DNA from: Verrucomicrobium spinosum DSM 4136 = JCM 18804
GTDB taxonomy: Bacteria; Verrucomicrobiota; Verrucomicrobiia; Verrucomicrobiales; Verrucomicrobiaceae
Length of the DNA: 64,000 bases
Assembly: GCF_000172155.1 (NCBI RefSeq)
Contig: NZ_ABIZ01000001.1
Span: 1,736,001-1,800,000, forward strand
Direction of reading: 5' to 3'
Both the position numbers and the translations under genes were made by a program. The notes beneath the pieces are model-generated. The model saw nothing but the letters and a program-made list of their open reading frames with translations. It did not search any database and had not been told where the DNA came from. Shown here piece by piece: positions 28,692 to 37,291 of this stretch (positions within the stretch are counted from its first letter, which is position 1; each line of letters starts with the position of its first letter).

Positions 28692-28955
28692 TGATCAAAT
28701 ACCGCCGACTAAAGTCGGTACTCCAACCATGCTGCCGGGGTTGAACCTACTTGGGAGGTTCGGAAGCCGGGTTGGAGTACCGACTTTAGTCGGCTCAGTG
28801 GCGAGGCGGATAGTCCGCGTGGGGCTCATCACCACCCTCACCCTGGCCCTCCTCTACCTCCTCCTCCCCAAGCCGGAGCTCTACCCGCCCAGCACCCCTT
28901 TCGTCCGCCAGGTCTATGACCGGCACTTCGAGACAAACCTTGCTGTGAACCCGAT
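28663..28955 (+). pseudogene. Tandem-duplicated, internally deleted pbpC 5' fragment
   Basis: Positions 28663-28926 and 28956-29219 are near-identical 264-bp copies (about 6 mismatches, offset 293). The unit holds the last 26 nt of the RAYT gene, a REP pair and the TM-encoding 5' end of pbpC. After the shared VYDRH the first copy does not continue as pbpC does; it has FETNLAVNPI, which aligns with HFYTHPGVNPV of the intact gene 22 residues further on, then stops. This implies a deletion between two DRH codons (GACCGGCAC / GACCGCCAC) or recombination with a diverged copy. It is not a working gene. Confidence 0.85.
28704..28794. repeat. REP palindrome pair (inverted, BIME-like), copy 1
   Basis: Two perfect 25-bp inverted repeats lie at 28704-28728 and 28770-28794. 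Each has a CCGAC-TAAA-GTCGG hairpin followed by GTACTCCAACC. The pairing of two REPs head to head just after a RAYT is the known REP/RAYT arrangement, and the GTAC tail corresponds to the conserved tetranucleotide beside REP hairpins in other bacteria. Confidence 0.9.
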
Positions 28956-28996
28956 ATGAATATGGAGCGGGCTGGGATGAATGATGATCAAATACC

Positions 28997-29087
28997 GCCG
29001 ACTAAAGTCGGTACTCCAACCATGCTGCCGGGGTTGAGCCTACTTGGGAGGTTCGGAAGCCGGGTTGGAGCACCGACTTTAGTCGGC
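28997..29087. repeat. REP palindrome pair, copy 2
   Basis: The duplicated copy of the REP pair: 28997-29021 is identical to the first REP, while 29063-29087 carries one substitution (T to C at 29071). It lies inside the apparent N-terminal extension of pbpC, which argues that translation really begins after it. Confidence 0.9.
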
Positions 29088-29090
29088 TCA

Positions 29091-31388
29091 GTGGCGAGGC
29101 GGATAGTCCGCGTGGGGCTCATCACCACCCTCACCCTGGCCCTCCTCTACCTCCTCCTCCCCAAGCCGGAGCTCTACCCGCCCAGCACCACCTTCTCCCG
29201 CCAGGTCTATGACCGGCACGGTCAACTCCTGAACCTCACGCTCACGGCGGACGGCAAATACCGTGTCCGGCTCGCGCTCGACGACTTCAGCCCGGATCTC
29301 ATCGCGGCCACGCTCCAGCACGAGGACCGCCACTTCTACACGCACCCGGGCGTGAACCCCGTCTCCCTCCTGCGGGGCTTCTGGGGCATGGTATCTCGCA
29401 CACCGCGCGGGGGCGGGTCCACCATCACCATGCAGTTCGCGCGCCTGCGTTATGATCTGGAAACGCGCTCGATCAGCGGCAAGCTCGTTCAGGTCTTCCG
29501 CGCGCTGCAACTGGAGCGCCACTACTCCAAACCCCAACTGCTGGAAGCGTACCTCAATCTCGCACCCTATGGCGGCAATGTGGAAGGCGCGGGTGCGGCC
29601 AGCCTGCTCTGGTGTGGCAAGCCGGTTCATGAAATTTCCCTGCGCGAGGCGGTGGCGCTGAGCGTCATTCCGCAGAGCCCCTCCCGCCGCACGCCCAAGA
29701 CCAAGGAGGACAACGAGAAGCTCGCGGCCGCGCAGTATCGCTTGTTCCAAAGGGTGCAGACCGCTCGCGGACTCCGGGCAGATCCGCTGGATGGCACTTT
29801 TACCCTGCGGCCGGATCGCACCGTGCCCCGCGATGCGCCGCACCTGTCCCGGCGTTTGCTGGAGGAGACCCGCAACGACCTCGTGCAGAGCACGCTCGAC
29901 GCCGACAAACAAAGAACCGTGGAGGCGGCTCTGGCTGACTACCTGGGTCGCAAGCGGGAGTTGGGCATCCGCAACACCTGCGCGATCCTCGTGCACGCCC
30001 CCTCACGGGAGGTGCTGGCTTATGTGGGCTCCGGTGGCTTCCTCAATGAGGCCATTCAAGGTCAGGTGGACGGCGTGGTGGCCCGGCGGTCTCCGGGTTC
30101 TGCGCTCAAGCCCTTCATCTATGGCCTGGCTCTCGACCAGGGATTGATCCATCCCCGCACCTTGCTGCGGGACTCCAAGGCCAGCTTCGGCGAGTACAAT
30201 CCGGAAAATTTCGACCGCGGCTTTGCCGGTCCCATTTCTGCCTCGGAGGCGCTCTACCGGAGCCGGAACATCCCGGCCGTGTCCCTGACCCAGCGACTGG
30301 CCGCTCCGGGGCTGTACGGCTTCATGAAACAAGCTGGCGTGGCCCTGCCGAAGTCGGCGGATCACTACGGTCTCTCGCTGCCGCTGGGAGGGGGTGAGGT
30401 GACCATGGAGGAGCTGGCGGGCCTGTACTCGCTGCTGCTCGACGATGGCCGCCCGCGCCCGCTCCGGTATCTGCATGAAAAGGTGAAGGAGGGCGCGCCT
30501 CAGCAAATCGCCGAGCCGCTGCTCACTCCGGAGGCTTGTTTCCTCGTCCGGGACATGCTCACCCTGCGGGAGGGGGACGATGCTGCGTTCGACGATCCCA
30601 ACGTGCACTGGAAGACCGGCACCTCCCACCGCTTTCGCGATGCCTGGGCGGCGGGCATGCGGGGCGACTACGTGCTGGTGGTCTGGATTGGCAACTTTGA
30701 CGGCCGGGCCAATCCCGCCTTTGTGGCCAGGGAGTGTGCCGCGCCCCTCTTGTTTGAGACCTATCGCCGCCTGCGTCTGCCCTTAAAGGAATCGCCCCCG
30801 CCCGCTGGAGTGGAGCGCATTGAGCTGTGTGCCGTATCGGGCCAGATGCCCACGCCTCATTGCCAGCACCGCCTGCATGGGTGGTTCATCCCCGGCGTTT
30901 CACCGGTCACGCCGTGCGACATCCATCGCGAGATCCTGGTGGATCCGCTGACGCACCTGCGGGTGCTGCGGGACGATGGAACCCGGGAGCTGCAAAGAGA
31001 GGTGCATGAATTCTGGACGCCTGACCTTCTTGAGTTGTTCCGGCAGGCGGGTGTTCCGCGCCGGGAAGCACCTGCCCTGGAGCCGGGATCGGCCCCCTCC
31101 TTGGCAGGGGGAGACAGCCGGACTGCGCCCCGCATCGTCTCGCCCCGCCCGGCGCTGGTGTACACCATCCGCGCCAGTGATCCCAGCCATCGCACCATCT
31201 CGCTCCTCGCGGAGACTTCGGCCGGCGTGCGGAAGGTCTTCTGGTTTGCGGGGCAGCAGTTCCTCGGGGCCTCAGAGCCAGCCAAGCCGCTGTCTTGGGA
31301 GCCGCGTGCGGGGAAGTGGACGGTCCAGGTCATGGATGACCGGGGCCAGTCTTCCTCCTGCCACATCCGGGTGGAGATGGTGGAGTAG
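29091..31388 (+). CDS. pbpC: Penicillin-binding protein 1C (bifunctional glycosyltransferase/transpeptidase)
   Basis: A class A penicillin-binding protein. A TM helix (ITTLTLALLYLLL) is followed by the glycosyltransferase domain (catalytic Glu in LQHEDRHFYTHPGV; RGGGSTITMQFAR), the transpeptidase with SxxK (SPGSALKPF), SxN (YRSRNIPAV) and KTG (WKTGTSHRF), and a C-terminal BiPBP_C domain. It polymerises and crosslinks peptidoglycan. The frame is open from 28956, but codons 28956-29090 are RAYT tail and REP sequence, so the GTG at 29091 (giving MARRIVRVGLITT, ~765 residues) was chosen. It normally sits directly beside the alpha-2-macroglobulin gene. Convergent with queA (15-bp gap). Confidence 0.93.
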   Translation: MARRIVRVGLITTLTLALLYLLLPKPELYPPSTTFSRQVYDRHGQLLNLTLTADGKYRVRLALDDFSPDLIAATLQHEDRHFYTHPGVNPVSLLRGFWGMVSRTPRGGGSTITMQFARLRYDLETRSISGKLVQVFRALQLERHYSKPQLLEAYLNLAPYGGNVEGAGAASLLWCGKPVHEISLREAVALSVIPQSPSRRTPKTKEDNEKLAAAQYRLFQRVQTARGLRADPLDGTFTLRPDRTVPRDAPHLSRRLLEETRNDLVQSTLDADKQRTVEAALADYLGRKRELGIRNTCAILVHAPSREVLAYVGSGGFLNEAIQGQVDGVVARRSPGSALKPFIYGLALDQGLIHPRTLLRDSKASFGEYNPENFDRGFAGPISASEALYRSRNIPAVSLTQRLAAPGLYGFMKQAGVALPKSADHYGLSLPLGGGEVTMEELAGLYSLLLDDGRPRPLRYLHEKVKEGAPQQIAEPLLTPEACFLVRDMLTLREGDDAAFDDPNVHWKTGTSHRFRDAWAAGMRGDYVLVVWIGNFDGRANPAFVARECAAPLLFETYRRLRLPLKESPPPAGVERIELCAVSGQMPTPHCQHRLHGWFIPGVSPVTPCDIHREILVDPLTHLRVLRDDGTRELQREVHEFWTPDLLELFRQAGVPRREAPALEPGSAPSLAGGDSRTAPRIVSPRPALVYTIRASDPSHRTISLLAETSAGVRKVFWFAGQQFLGASEPAKPLSWEPRAGKWTVQVMDDRGQSSSCHIRVEMVE

Positions 31389-31403
31389 TCCTTCTGGAGA
31401 GCC

Positions 31404-32378
31404 CTACAGGATCAGCATGCAGTCGCCATAGCTGTAGAAGCGGTAGCGCTCGCGGATGGCCTCCTCATAGGCACGGAAGATGAGGTCCTTCCCCGCCAGG
31501 GCGCTCACCAGCATCATCAGAGTGGACTTGGGCAGGTGGAAATTCGTCACCAGAGCGTCCACCACTCTAAACTCATAAGGCGGATAGATGAAGATGCTGG
31601 TCTCTCCTTCGGCTGCTTTCAACCCGCCGTGCTTCTGTGCGATGGATTCCAGCACGCGGGTGGCGGTGGTGCCGACGGCAATGACCCGGCCGGCTTCGTT
31701 GATACGCTGTGCTGACGCTTCACTGAGGAAATAACGCTCGGAATGCATCACATGGTCGGTGATGCGGTCTGCCTTCACTGGCTGGAAGGTGCCCACGCCC
31801 ACATGCAGCGTCACAAACGTGTGCGGCACGCTCGCCAGCAGTTCGGGGGTGAAGTGAAGGCCCGCGGTGGGAGCGGCGATGGAGCCCTCGTGTTTGGCAA
31901 AGACTGTTTGGTAGCGCTCCTTGTCCTCAGTGCGCTCCTCACGCTCCATGTACGGAGGCAGCGCCAGGTGGCCAAAAGCCGCCTCGTCCACCATTTGGTC
32001 GAACTCGATGAGGCGGTCACCGTTCTCGTAGATCTCCTTCACCGTGCCGGTGGCGGAGCCGATGGCGATGGTGTGGCCCACGCGCAGCTTTTTGCCGGGC
32101 TTCACCATGCAGCGCCACAGGGTGGGCGTGGCAAAGGTGAGCCTGAGGAGCTCCTTCGTGCCGTCATTGGAGAAATACCGGGCGGGAAGCACCCGGGTGT
32201 CATTGAGCACCAGGAGGTCGTCGGGTCGCAGATACTTCGGCAGATCCGTGAAGGAGCGATGCTCAATCGTCCCGGATTCCCGATGCACCACCAGCATCCT
32301 TGAGGCGGAGCGGTCTGCCAGAGGTTCGCTGGCGATGAGCTCCTCCGGGAGCTGGTAGTCGAAGTCTGAGGTCAGCAT
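31404..32378 (-). CDS. queA: S-adenosylmethionine:tRNA ribosyltransferase-isomerase
   Basis: A 324-residue QueA. The N-terminal motif MLTSDFDYQLPEELIASEPL and the conserved blocks VLNDTRVLPARYF, GLHFTPELL, TLHVGVGTFQPVK and ALVTNFHLPKSTLMMLVSA are all present. It transfers the ribosyl part of SAM to 7-aminomethyl-7-deazaguanine in tRNA, forming epoxyqueuosine. It is the last gene of a minus-strand run (lnt, SDR, DUF3592, queA). A little shorter than the usual 340-360 residues but with no missing block. Confidence 0.97.
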   Translation of the reverse strand: MLTSDFDYQLPEELIASEPLADRSASRMLVVHRESGTIEHRSFTDLPKYLRPDDLLVLNDTRVLPARYFSNDGTKELLRLTFATPTLWRCMVKPGKKLRVGHTIAIGSATGTVKEIYENGDRLIEFDQMVDEAAFGHLALPPYMEREERTEDKERYQTVFAKHEGSIAAPTAGLHFTPELLASVPHTFVTLHVGVGTFQPVKADRITDHVMHSERYFLSEASAQRINEAGRVIAVGTTATRVLESIAQKHGGLKAAEGETSIFIYPPYEFRVVDALVTNFHLPKSTLMMLVSALAGKDLIFRAYEEAIRERYRFYSYGDCMLIL

Positions 32379-32402
32379 GCGGTGGGGAACCGGCGCAAAG
32401 TT

Positions 32403-32951
32403 CTAGGCGTTAACACGAGGTGCCTCGTCCTTCTTGATGGCGGAGGGCAGGTAGTACGCCAGGGCGCAGCCGACAAGGAAGAACACGGCCCCAAGGCCAG
32501 GCAGCAGCAGGGTGACACCGGTCACGCCGGGTTCCAGCACGGCCAGAGACGGCTCCTTGGGGGAGTAGTGCACCGGCACCTCCGTGCCGAGTTTGTACTT
32601 GTTCTGGATGGTGCGCGCTCCGGCGGGATTGCTCGACCTGCTGTCACCAAAGGAGACCCGCTTCGCAGAGTAGGTGGTCCCTTCCACCTGGTAGTCATAG
32701 ACCACGTTGGCGCTGTAGTTCGTGGAGCCCTTTTCACTGCGGTGACGGTCCACCTCTGAGATCACCACCTTGCCCGGCACGGTCGGCCAGTTCTTGCTGG
32801 CGGAGGCGTTGCGGAGGTTTGTCACTCCGGCATACATGATGCCGCCTCCCACCAGGATGAAGATCCAGGGGAAGATGATGGTCATGAAAAACCGCATGCC
32901 CGGCCCCATGGGGGCGCTGGGCGTGGATGAGTGGGTGGTGCGCTTGAGCAT
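32403..32951 (-). CDS. DUF3592 membrane protein
   Basis: A 182-residue protein with two TM helices (FFMTIIFPWIFILVGGGIMY at ~20-40; TLLLPGLGAVFFLVGCALAYY near 150-170) and a central extracytoplasmic beta-rich domain. The pattern WPTVPGKVVISEV, then YDYQVEGTTYSAKRV and VHYSPKEPSLAVLEPG, is the DUF3592 signature. Function unknown; the family is widespread and often described simply as membrane-bound. It lies 24 bp upstream of queA in the same direction. Confidence 0.88.
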   Translation of the reverse strand: MLKRTTHSSTPSAPMGPGMRFFMTIIFPWIFILVGGGIMYAGVTNLRNASASKNWPTVPGKVVISEVDRHRSEKGSTNYSANVVYDYQVEGTTYSAKRVSFGDSRSSNPAGARTIQNKYKLGTEVPVHYSPKEPSLAVLEPGVTGVTLLLPGLGAVFFLVGCALAYYLPSAIKKDEAPRVNA

Positions 32952-33008
32952 AGGTTGGCAGGCGATGGATAAAACAGGAACGTGCGAGCCCCGTTCGGCT
33001 TAGGCCCA

Positions 33009-33782
33009 TCAGATCGTCATGGAGGAGTAGCCGCCGTCCACCACCATCTCGTGACCGGTGATGAAGGAACCCGCCGCATTGCTGGCGAGCAGGAGGGCGG
33101 CACCCACCAGTTCCCTGGCCTCGCCGAAGCGGGCGGCCGGGGTGTGCGCCATGATCTTGGCGATGCGCTCTGGCACGAGCACCTTCTTGTTCTGCTCGGC
33201 GGGGAAGAAGCCGGGCACCAGGGTGTTCACGCGAATGCCGAGCGGGGCCCACTCACGGGCGAGGTTCTTGCTCAGGTTGTGCACCGCTGCCTTGCTCATG
33301 GAGTACGTAAACACGCGGCTCAGGGGCAGCAGGCCGGACATGGAGCCCAGGTTGATGATGGAGGCTTCCACCTTGTTGTCCACGAAGTAGCGGCCGAACA
33401 CCTGGCAGGCAATCACGACGGCCTTGGTGTTGATGTTCATGATGCGGTCATACTCCTCCTCCGGGATGTCGAGGAACGGGGTGGGGGAGTTCACTCCGGC
33501 GCCGTTGACCAGGATGTCCACTTTGCCTTGCTCGGCCACCACTTGGGCCAGCAGGGCTTCCAGCTCAGCGCGCTTGGAGGCGTCTGCGGCGATGAAGCTG
33601 CCCTTGCCACCGGCTTCAGTGATCGCGGCCAGGCGCTTTTCCGCCTTGGCTGCATCCCGACCCACCAGCACCACATGCGCCCCGGCAGCAGCAAAACCTT
33701 CAGAAATGGCACCGCAGAGTTCGCCGGTGCCGCCAATCACAACAGCGGTTTTGCCAGACAGATCGAAGAGGGAAGTGGACAT
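33009..33782 (-). CDS. SDR-family oxidoreductase, D-mannonate-oxidoreductase-like
   Basis: A 257-residue short-chain dehydrogenase. The cofactor loop is seen as [20 protein letters not shown] (TGxxxGxG variant), NAG as NGAGVNS, and the Ser-Tyr-Lys catalytic set as LGSMSG, then YSMSKAAV. The C-terminus ([36 protein letters not shown]) strongly recalls bacterial SDR-type fructuronate reductases (UxuB-like), which reduce fructuronate to mannonate. A sugar-acid role is supported by the KDG-kinase-like gene 2.4 kb away. The ATG at 33782 was chosen because the upstream 25 codons are unlike SDR N-termini. Confidence 0.85.
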   Translation of the reverse strand: MSTSLFDLSGKTAVVIGGTGELCGAISEGFAAAGAHVVLVGRDAAKAEKRLAAITEAGGKGSFIAADASKRAELEALLAQVVAEQGKVDILVNGAGVNSPTPFLDIPEEEYDRIMNINTKAVVIACQVFGRYFVDNKVEASIINLGSMSGLLPLSRVFTYSMSKAAVHNLSKNLAREWAPLGIRVNTLVPGFFPAEQNKKVLVPERIAKIMAHTPAARFGEARELVGAALLLASNAAGSFITGHEMVVDGGYSSMTI

Positions 33783-33866
33783 GGAACGGATCGTTGGGAG
33801 GGATGGAATTGAGCCCTTAAGGGCGGTCAAACATGGCGGGATGACCGGGGAGAGCAACCCCCAGTG

Positions 33867-35252
33867 TCAGCTTCTTGACCGGGAAAGGCAGCCCCAGAGC
33901 ATCCAGATCCCTGCCGCCGTGATCACGACCCCGGGGAACATCCACCCCCAGCGGGTGTAGAAGGTGAGTTGCTGCTCCCGACCGACGACTCCCTGGAGAG
34001 TGCCTTCCGTGAGGGTGGGGAGGCGGGCGGTGACCTTCCCCTTGGGACTGACGATCTGGGTCACTCCAGAGGAGGAGGCCACGGCGAACCAGCGACGGTT
34101 TTCCGCAGCGCGGATGCGGACGAGTTCGGCGTGCTGCTCATGCTGACGGGCCCCCCAGCGGGCGGGATCCATGCTCGGAACGGCAAAGAACTCGGCCCCT
34201 GCCAGCGTCATGCGGCGGGGGACATCTTCGAAGTCGTTGTCGAAGCAGATGGAGGTGCCGATCTGGCCGAGAGTCGTGGGGATGGGCACGAAGCTCTGCC
34301 CAGGAATGCCTTCGTTGAAGAAGTGTACCAGGTGGTGCTTCACGTGCGTGCCGAGAGCTCCGGTGGCATCCAGCGTGAGGGCGGTGTTGTACCAGCCCCG
34401 CTCGTCTGGAGAGGGGGTGTAGGTGCCCAAGGTGAAAGTGCGCTGATGCAGTTGCGCCTCGTTTTTCAGCCGGGCCCATTGATCTGGCACTCGTCGCGGA
34501 TCTCTGGACGTGCTGATTTCCGGCCAGACCACGAGCTGGACATCTGCTCCGGCCTTTTGGCTGGCCGCCAAGTGCTGCTCGAAGTCCGAGGACTCGTTCT
34601 GCACGAGCATCACTTTTACGGGCGACTTGGGGGCAGCAGGCTTCTGGGATTCAGAGACCCAGACTCCGTAGAGGAATGGGGACAGAATGACGATCCCGCC
34701 ATGGATGGTGGAGTTTTTCTGTAGGAAGCCGGTCCCCAGCACCACGCCAAAGCTGGCCCCATACACCCCGATGAGCTGGAGCATCTGATGTGGACCCATG
34801 GCCAGCCCCGGCGTCGCCCAGGAGAACTCCAGCCAGAAGTGTTCTGAGCGGATGTACTCACACGCCAGCCAGCAGGCCGCGATGGCCAGATTTCGTTTTC
34901 CAAAGCTGGCGATGCGGGATTCGATGATCCCGTGAAGCCAGCCAAAGACCCCCGTGAAGAGCGCCAGGATGGCAAAGAGCGCCAGGCTGAAGGCTCCGAA
35001 TACCTGCCACAGCCAGGTGAGCGTGCAGGCATAAGCTGAGAAGCCGAAAACAAAACCCAGCCGCGCACCCGTCTTCGGCGACTGCCCTTGCAGCGCTTTT
35101 AGCAGGAGAAAAAGGGCGGGCACCACCGCCCAGCGCCATGTCAACGGAGCGAATGCCAGGGAGAAACATCCTCCGGCAAGGATCACTTGTAGCCAGTGAC
35201 GGAGGCGAGCGCCAGCGGCTGCGGCGGGAGGAGTTTTTTGTGCGAATGACAC
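33867..35252 (-). CDS. lnt: Apolipoprotein N-acyltransferase
   Basis: A 461-residue membrane protein. Several N-terminal TM helices (VILAGGCFSLAFAPLTWRW, then ALFAILALFTGVFGW) are followed by a nitrilase-fold domain with the catalytic triad: Glu in VVWPEIST, Lys in HVKHHLVHFFNEGIPG, Cys in IGTSICFDNDF. It closes with a final TM (FPGVVITAAGIWMLWGC). It adds the third acyl chain to lipoproteins at the periplasmic face of the inner membrane. Somewhat shorter than the E. coli enzyme (~510) but all catalytic blocks are present. First gene of the minus-strand run toward queA. Confidence 0.92.
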   Translation of the reverse strand: MSFAQKTPPAAAAGARLRHWLQVILAGGCFSLAFAPLTWRWAVVPALFLLLKALQGQSPKTGARLGFVFGFSAYACTLTWLWQVFGAFSLALFAILALFTGVFGWLHGIIESRIASFGKRNLAIAACWLACEYIRSEHFWLEFSWATPGLAMGPHQMLQLIGVYGASFGVVLGTGFLQKNSTIHGGIVILSPFLYGVWVSESQKPAAPKSPVKVMLVQNESSDFEQHLAASQKAGADVQLVVWPEISTSRDPRRVPDQWARLKNEAQLHQRTFTLGTYTPSPDERGWYNTALTLDATGALGTHVKHHLVHFFNEGIPGQSFVPIPTTLGQIGTSICFDNDFEDVPRRMTLAGAEFFAVPSMDPARWGARQHEQHAELVRIRAAENRRWFAVASSSGVTQIVSPKGKVTARLPTLTEGTLQGVVGREQQLTFYTRWGWMFPGVVITAAGIWMLWGCLSRSRS

Positions 35253-35428
35253 GCCGCATCCTGCCGGAAGTTTCTGCTACAGGCAAGTAAAGCATCTCCA
35301 GCAGCGGATGAGCTGTGGCAACATTCCAGGTGAACGCGATAAGCAGGGGCGAGCTGCCGACAGGTCCCAGAAGACCTTTCGCGGCCGTCCCTACGTATCC
35401 CTTTGGAGATGTAGGTCCTACCGCCAGT

Positions 35429-35458
35429 CCTTGACCGGACCCGCATGTCCGACCAAGG
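35429..35458. repeat. Imperfect palindrome before a membrane-protein gene
   Basis: CCTTG / CAAGG with an inner GGAC / GTCC pair form an interrupted hairpin 14 bp before the start at 35473. A second hairpin-like stretch lies at 35389-35412. They may be part of a REP-like element or a 5'-leader structure. Confidence 0.4.
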
Positions 35459-35472
35459 TTGCATCAACGGCA

Positions 35473-36174
35473 ATGTGGAAAGAGATACTCATATTTTTGG
35501 CGGGCCTCGTCTGCGGGATGGGTGGCCTGTTCATATGGTATGGCCTCCGTTTCATGTCGGATCTCAAGACGGCCCGCCACGCCTCGGCAGCGGAGCTTTT
35601 CACCCATGAGCCGGGCGAACGGGACCGGGCAGCTCTGGCCGTGGTAGAGGCCTGCAAGAACCGCATGCGCTGGCACACGAACCCGAATCCAGAGTGGTTC
35701 CCACCCCTCGTGGAGGAGATTCCCCGGCTGGTAAAGGAGATCGCCGTGGTGTACCACCCTGACTCGCCGCACCCGCTGCTGGCACCGGGCTTGAGCCACT
35801 TCACGCGCGCCATTCAGCTCGCAGCCACGGATGTGACCGACTTCCTGCAAACCCGCACGGTGGGCAAGCTGGTGGACGTCAGTGCGCACACCGCCTACAA
35901 GACCTGGGAAAAGGGGAAGGAAATGATGCAGCACGAGACCGTGCAGAAGCTCAACAAGTGGTACAAGCGGCTGCTGCCCGTGTGGCAGGTGCTGCGCTGG
36001 AACAGCCCCCTGACCTGGGCCTCCATGGCGGTCTCCAACGTGGCGGCGCGGACCCTGCAGCCTGCCATTGTGGACATCGTGGCGCGTCGCGCCGTGGAGC
36101 TCTACAGCGGCCGGGTCATGACCAAGGGCACGGCCCCCGGCCTGCTGAAAATGGAGAACGGGGAGCACCCGTAG
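35473..36174 (+). CDS. Hypothetical membrane-anchored protein, 233 aa
   Basis: It begins MWKEILIFLAGLVCGMGGLF, a single N-terminal TM anchor with a short cytoplasmic lead. The rest is helical and amphipathic, with conserved-looking tracts NPEWFPPLVEEIPRLVKEIA and WNSPLTWASMAVSNVAARTL. I do not recognise a named family; the latter part resembles proteins that bind or anchor to membranes but no enzyme motif is seen. The start at 35473 was chosen over 35308 because the upstream 55 codons read through palindromic sequence. Divergent from lnt and convergent with the sugar kinase. Confidence 0.72.
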   Translation: MWKEILIFLAGLVCGMGGLFIWYGLRFMSDLKTARHASAAELFTHEPGERDRAALAVVEACKNRMRWHTNPNPEWFPPLVEEIPRLVKEIAVVYHPDSPHPLLAPGLSHFTRAIQLAATDVTDFLQTRTVGKLVDVSAHTAYKTWEKGKEMMQHETVQKLNKWYKRLLPVWQVLRWNSPLTWASMAVSNVAARTLQPAIVDIVARRAVELYSGRVMTKGTAPGLLKMENGEHP

Positions 36175-36188
36175 GCGACTCCCCGTTT
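36159..36188 (+). terminator. Candidate terminator overlapping a stop codon
   Basis: A 7-bp stem (CGGGGAG / CTCCCCG, loop of 13) followed by TTTC spans the stop codon of the membrane-protein gene, in the gap before the convergent sugar kinase. Confidence 0.4.
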
Positions 36189-36208
36189 CAAAGAATGGCT
36201 GCTACAGC

Positions 36209-37291
36209 CTATCGCTGCACCTTGGCATCGCCGCCTTGAGCCAGCTTCAGCACCTCGGCCAGCGTGGCCATGCTGGTGTCTCCCGGCGTGCTCATGGCGA
36301 GAGCGCCGTGGGCCGCACCCAGATCCAGGCTGAGCTGTGGCGTCTGGCCAGTGAGCATGCCATACACAAGGCCTGCCACAAAGCCGTCGCCCCCGCCAAT
36401 GCGATCCATCAGATCGAGGTGGGGGTAATTTTTGGCGCGGTGGAACGCTCCATCCATCCAAGCCAGCGCACCCCAGTCATTGCGGGAGGCGGTGTGCACG
36501 CGGCGGAGGGTGGCGGCGGCCACTTTGATGTTGGGATAGCGCTCCAGCATGCCGGTGATGCCCTTTTGCAAGGCGGCGGATTGGGCCGCGAAGATGTCGT
36601 TGGGATCGTCGTTCCCGGCAATCGCCGCTGGCTCGTCGTCCGTCAGTACGCCGAACATGACATCCACATACGGAGCCAGGCGGTGGTTCAGGGCCTGGGC
36701 TGTGGGGAAGCCGCCCCGGGACTGCCAGAGGGAGGGGCGGTAGTTGAGGTCGTAGGAGACCGTCACGCCGTGGCGCTTGGCGGCTTCGCAGGCCTCGATG
36801 GTGAGCTGGGCCGTGGTCTCGGAAAGGCCGGCGAAGATGCCGCCCGTGTGCAGCCAGCGCACACCGCCATTGGCAAAGATCTCATCCCAGTTGTAGTCGC
36901 CCGGCTTGAGCTGGGAGGCAGCGCTATGGCCGCGATCCACGCAGCCCTTGGCTCCGCGAATGCCAAAACCGCGCTCGGTGAAGTTGATGGGGTTGCGCAC
37001 GGCGCGACCGATGCCGTCGTACGGCACCCATTTCACGTGCGTGGTGTCCACCCCGCCTTGCAGGATGAAGTCTTCCAGCAGGCGGCCGATCTCATTGTCC
37101 GCAAACGCCGTCAGCACCCCCGTGCGGAGGCCGAAGCAGCGCCGCAATCCGCGGGCCACATTGTATTCCCCGCCACCTTCCCAGGCGGTGAACTGGCGGG
37201 ACGTGCGAACGCGGGACTCGCCCGGGTCGAGGCGCAAAAGGACTTCACCCAGGGCGAGGAGATCGAAAGAGGCGGTGGACGGAACGGACAT
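36209..37291 (-). CDS. PfkB-family sugar kinase, probable 2-keto-3-deoxygluconate kinase
   Basis: A 360-residue ribokinase-fold enzyme. N-terminal ALGEVLLRLDPGESRVRTSR with EGGGEYNVARGLRR (sugar-binding half), central VSYDLNYRPSLW, and the PfkB signature MDRIGGGDGFVAGLVYG with the catalytic Asp. The GGGD form instead of the common GAGD occurs in KDG kinases. It would phosphorylate 2-keto-3-deoxygluconate to KDPG in uronate catabolism, in keeping with the mannonate-oxidoreductase-like SDR nearby. Substrate by homology only. Confidence 0.85.
   Translation of the reverse strand: MSVPSTASFDLLALGEVLLRLDPGESRVRTSRQFTAWEGGGEYNVARGLRRCFGLRTGVLTAFADNEIGRLLEDFILQGGVDTTHVKWVPYDGIGRAVRNPINFTERGFGIRGAKGCVDRGHSAASQLKPGDYNWDEIFANGGVRWLHTGGIFAGLSETTAQLTIEACEAAKRHGVTVSYDLNYRPSLWQSRGGFPTAQALNHRLAPYVDVMFGVLTDDEPAAIAGNDDPNDIFAAQSAALQKGITGMLERYPNIKVAAATLRRVHTASRNDWGALAWMDGAFHRAKNYPHLDLMDRIGGGDGFVAGLVYGMLTGQTPQLSLDLGAAHGALAMSTPGDTSMATLAEVLKLAQGGDAKVQR

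Noticed and set aside
28663-28959. 98-aa open frame upstream of pbpC as a separate gene
   Set aside because: It is the truncated duplicate of the pbpC 5' end plus REP sequence, not an independent protein.
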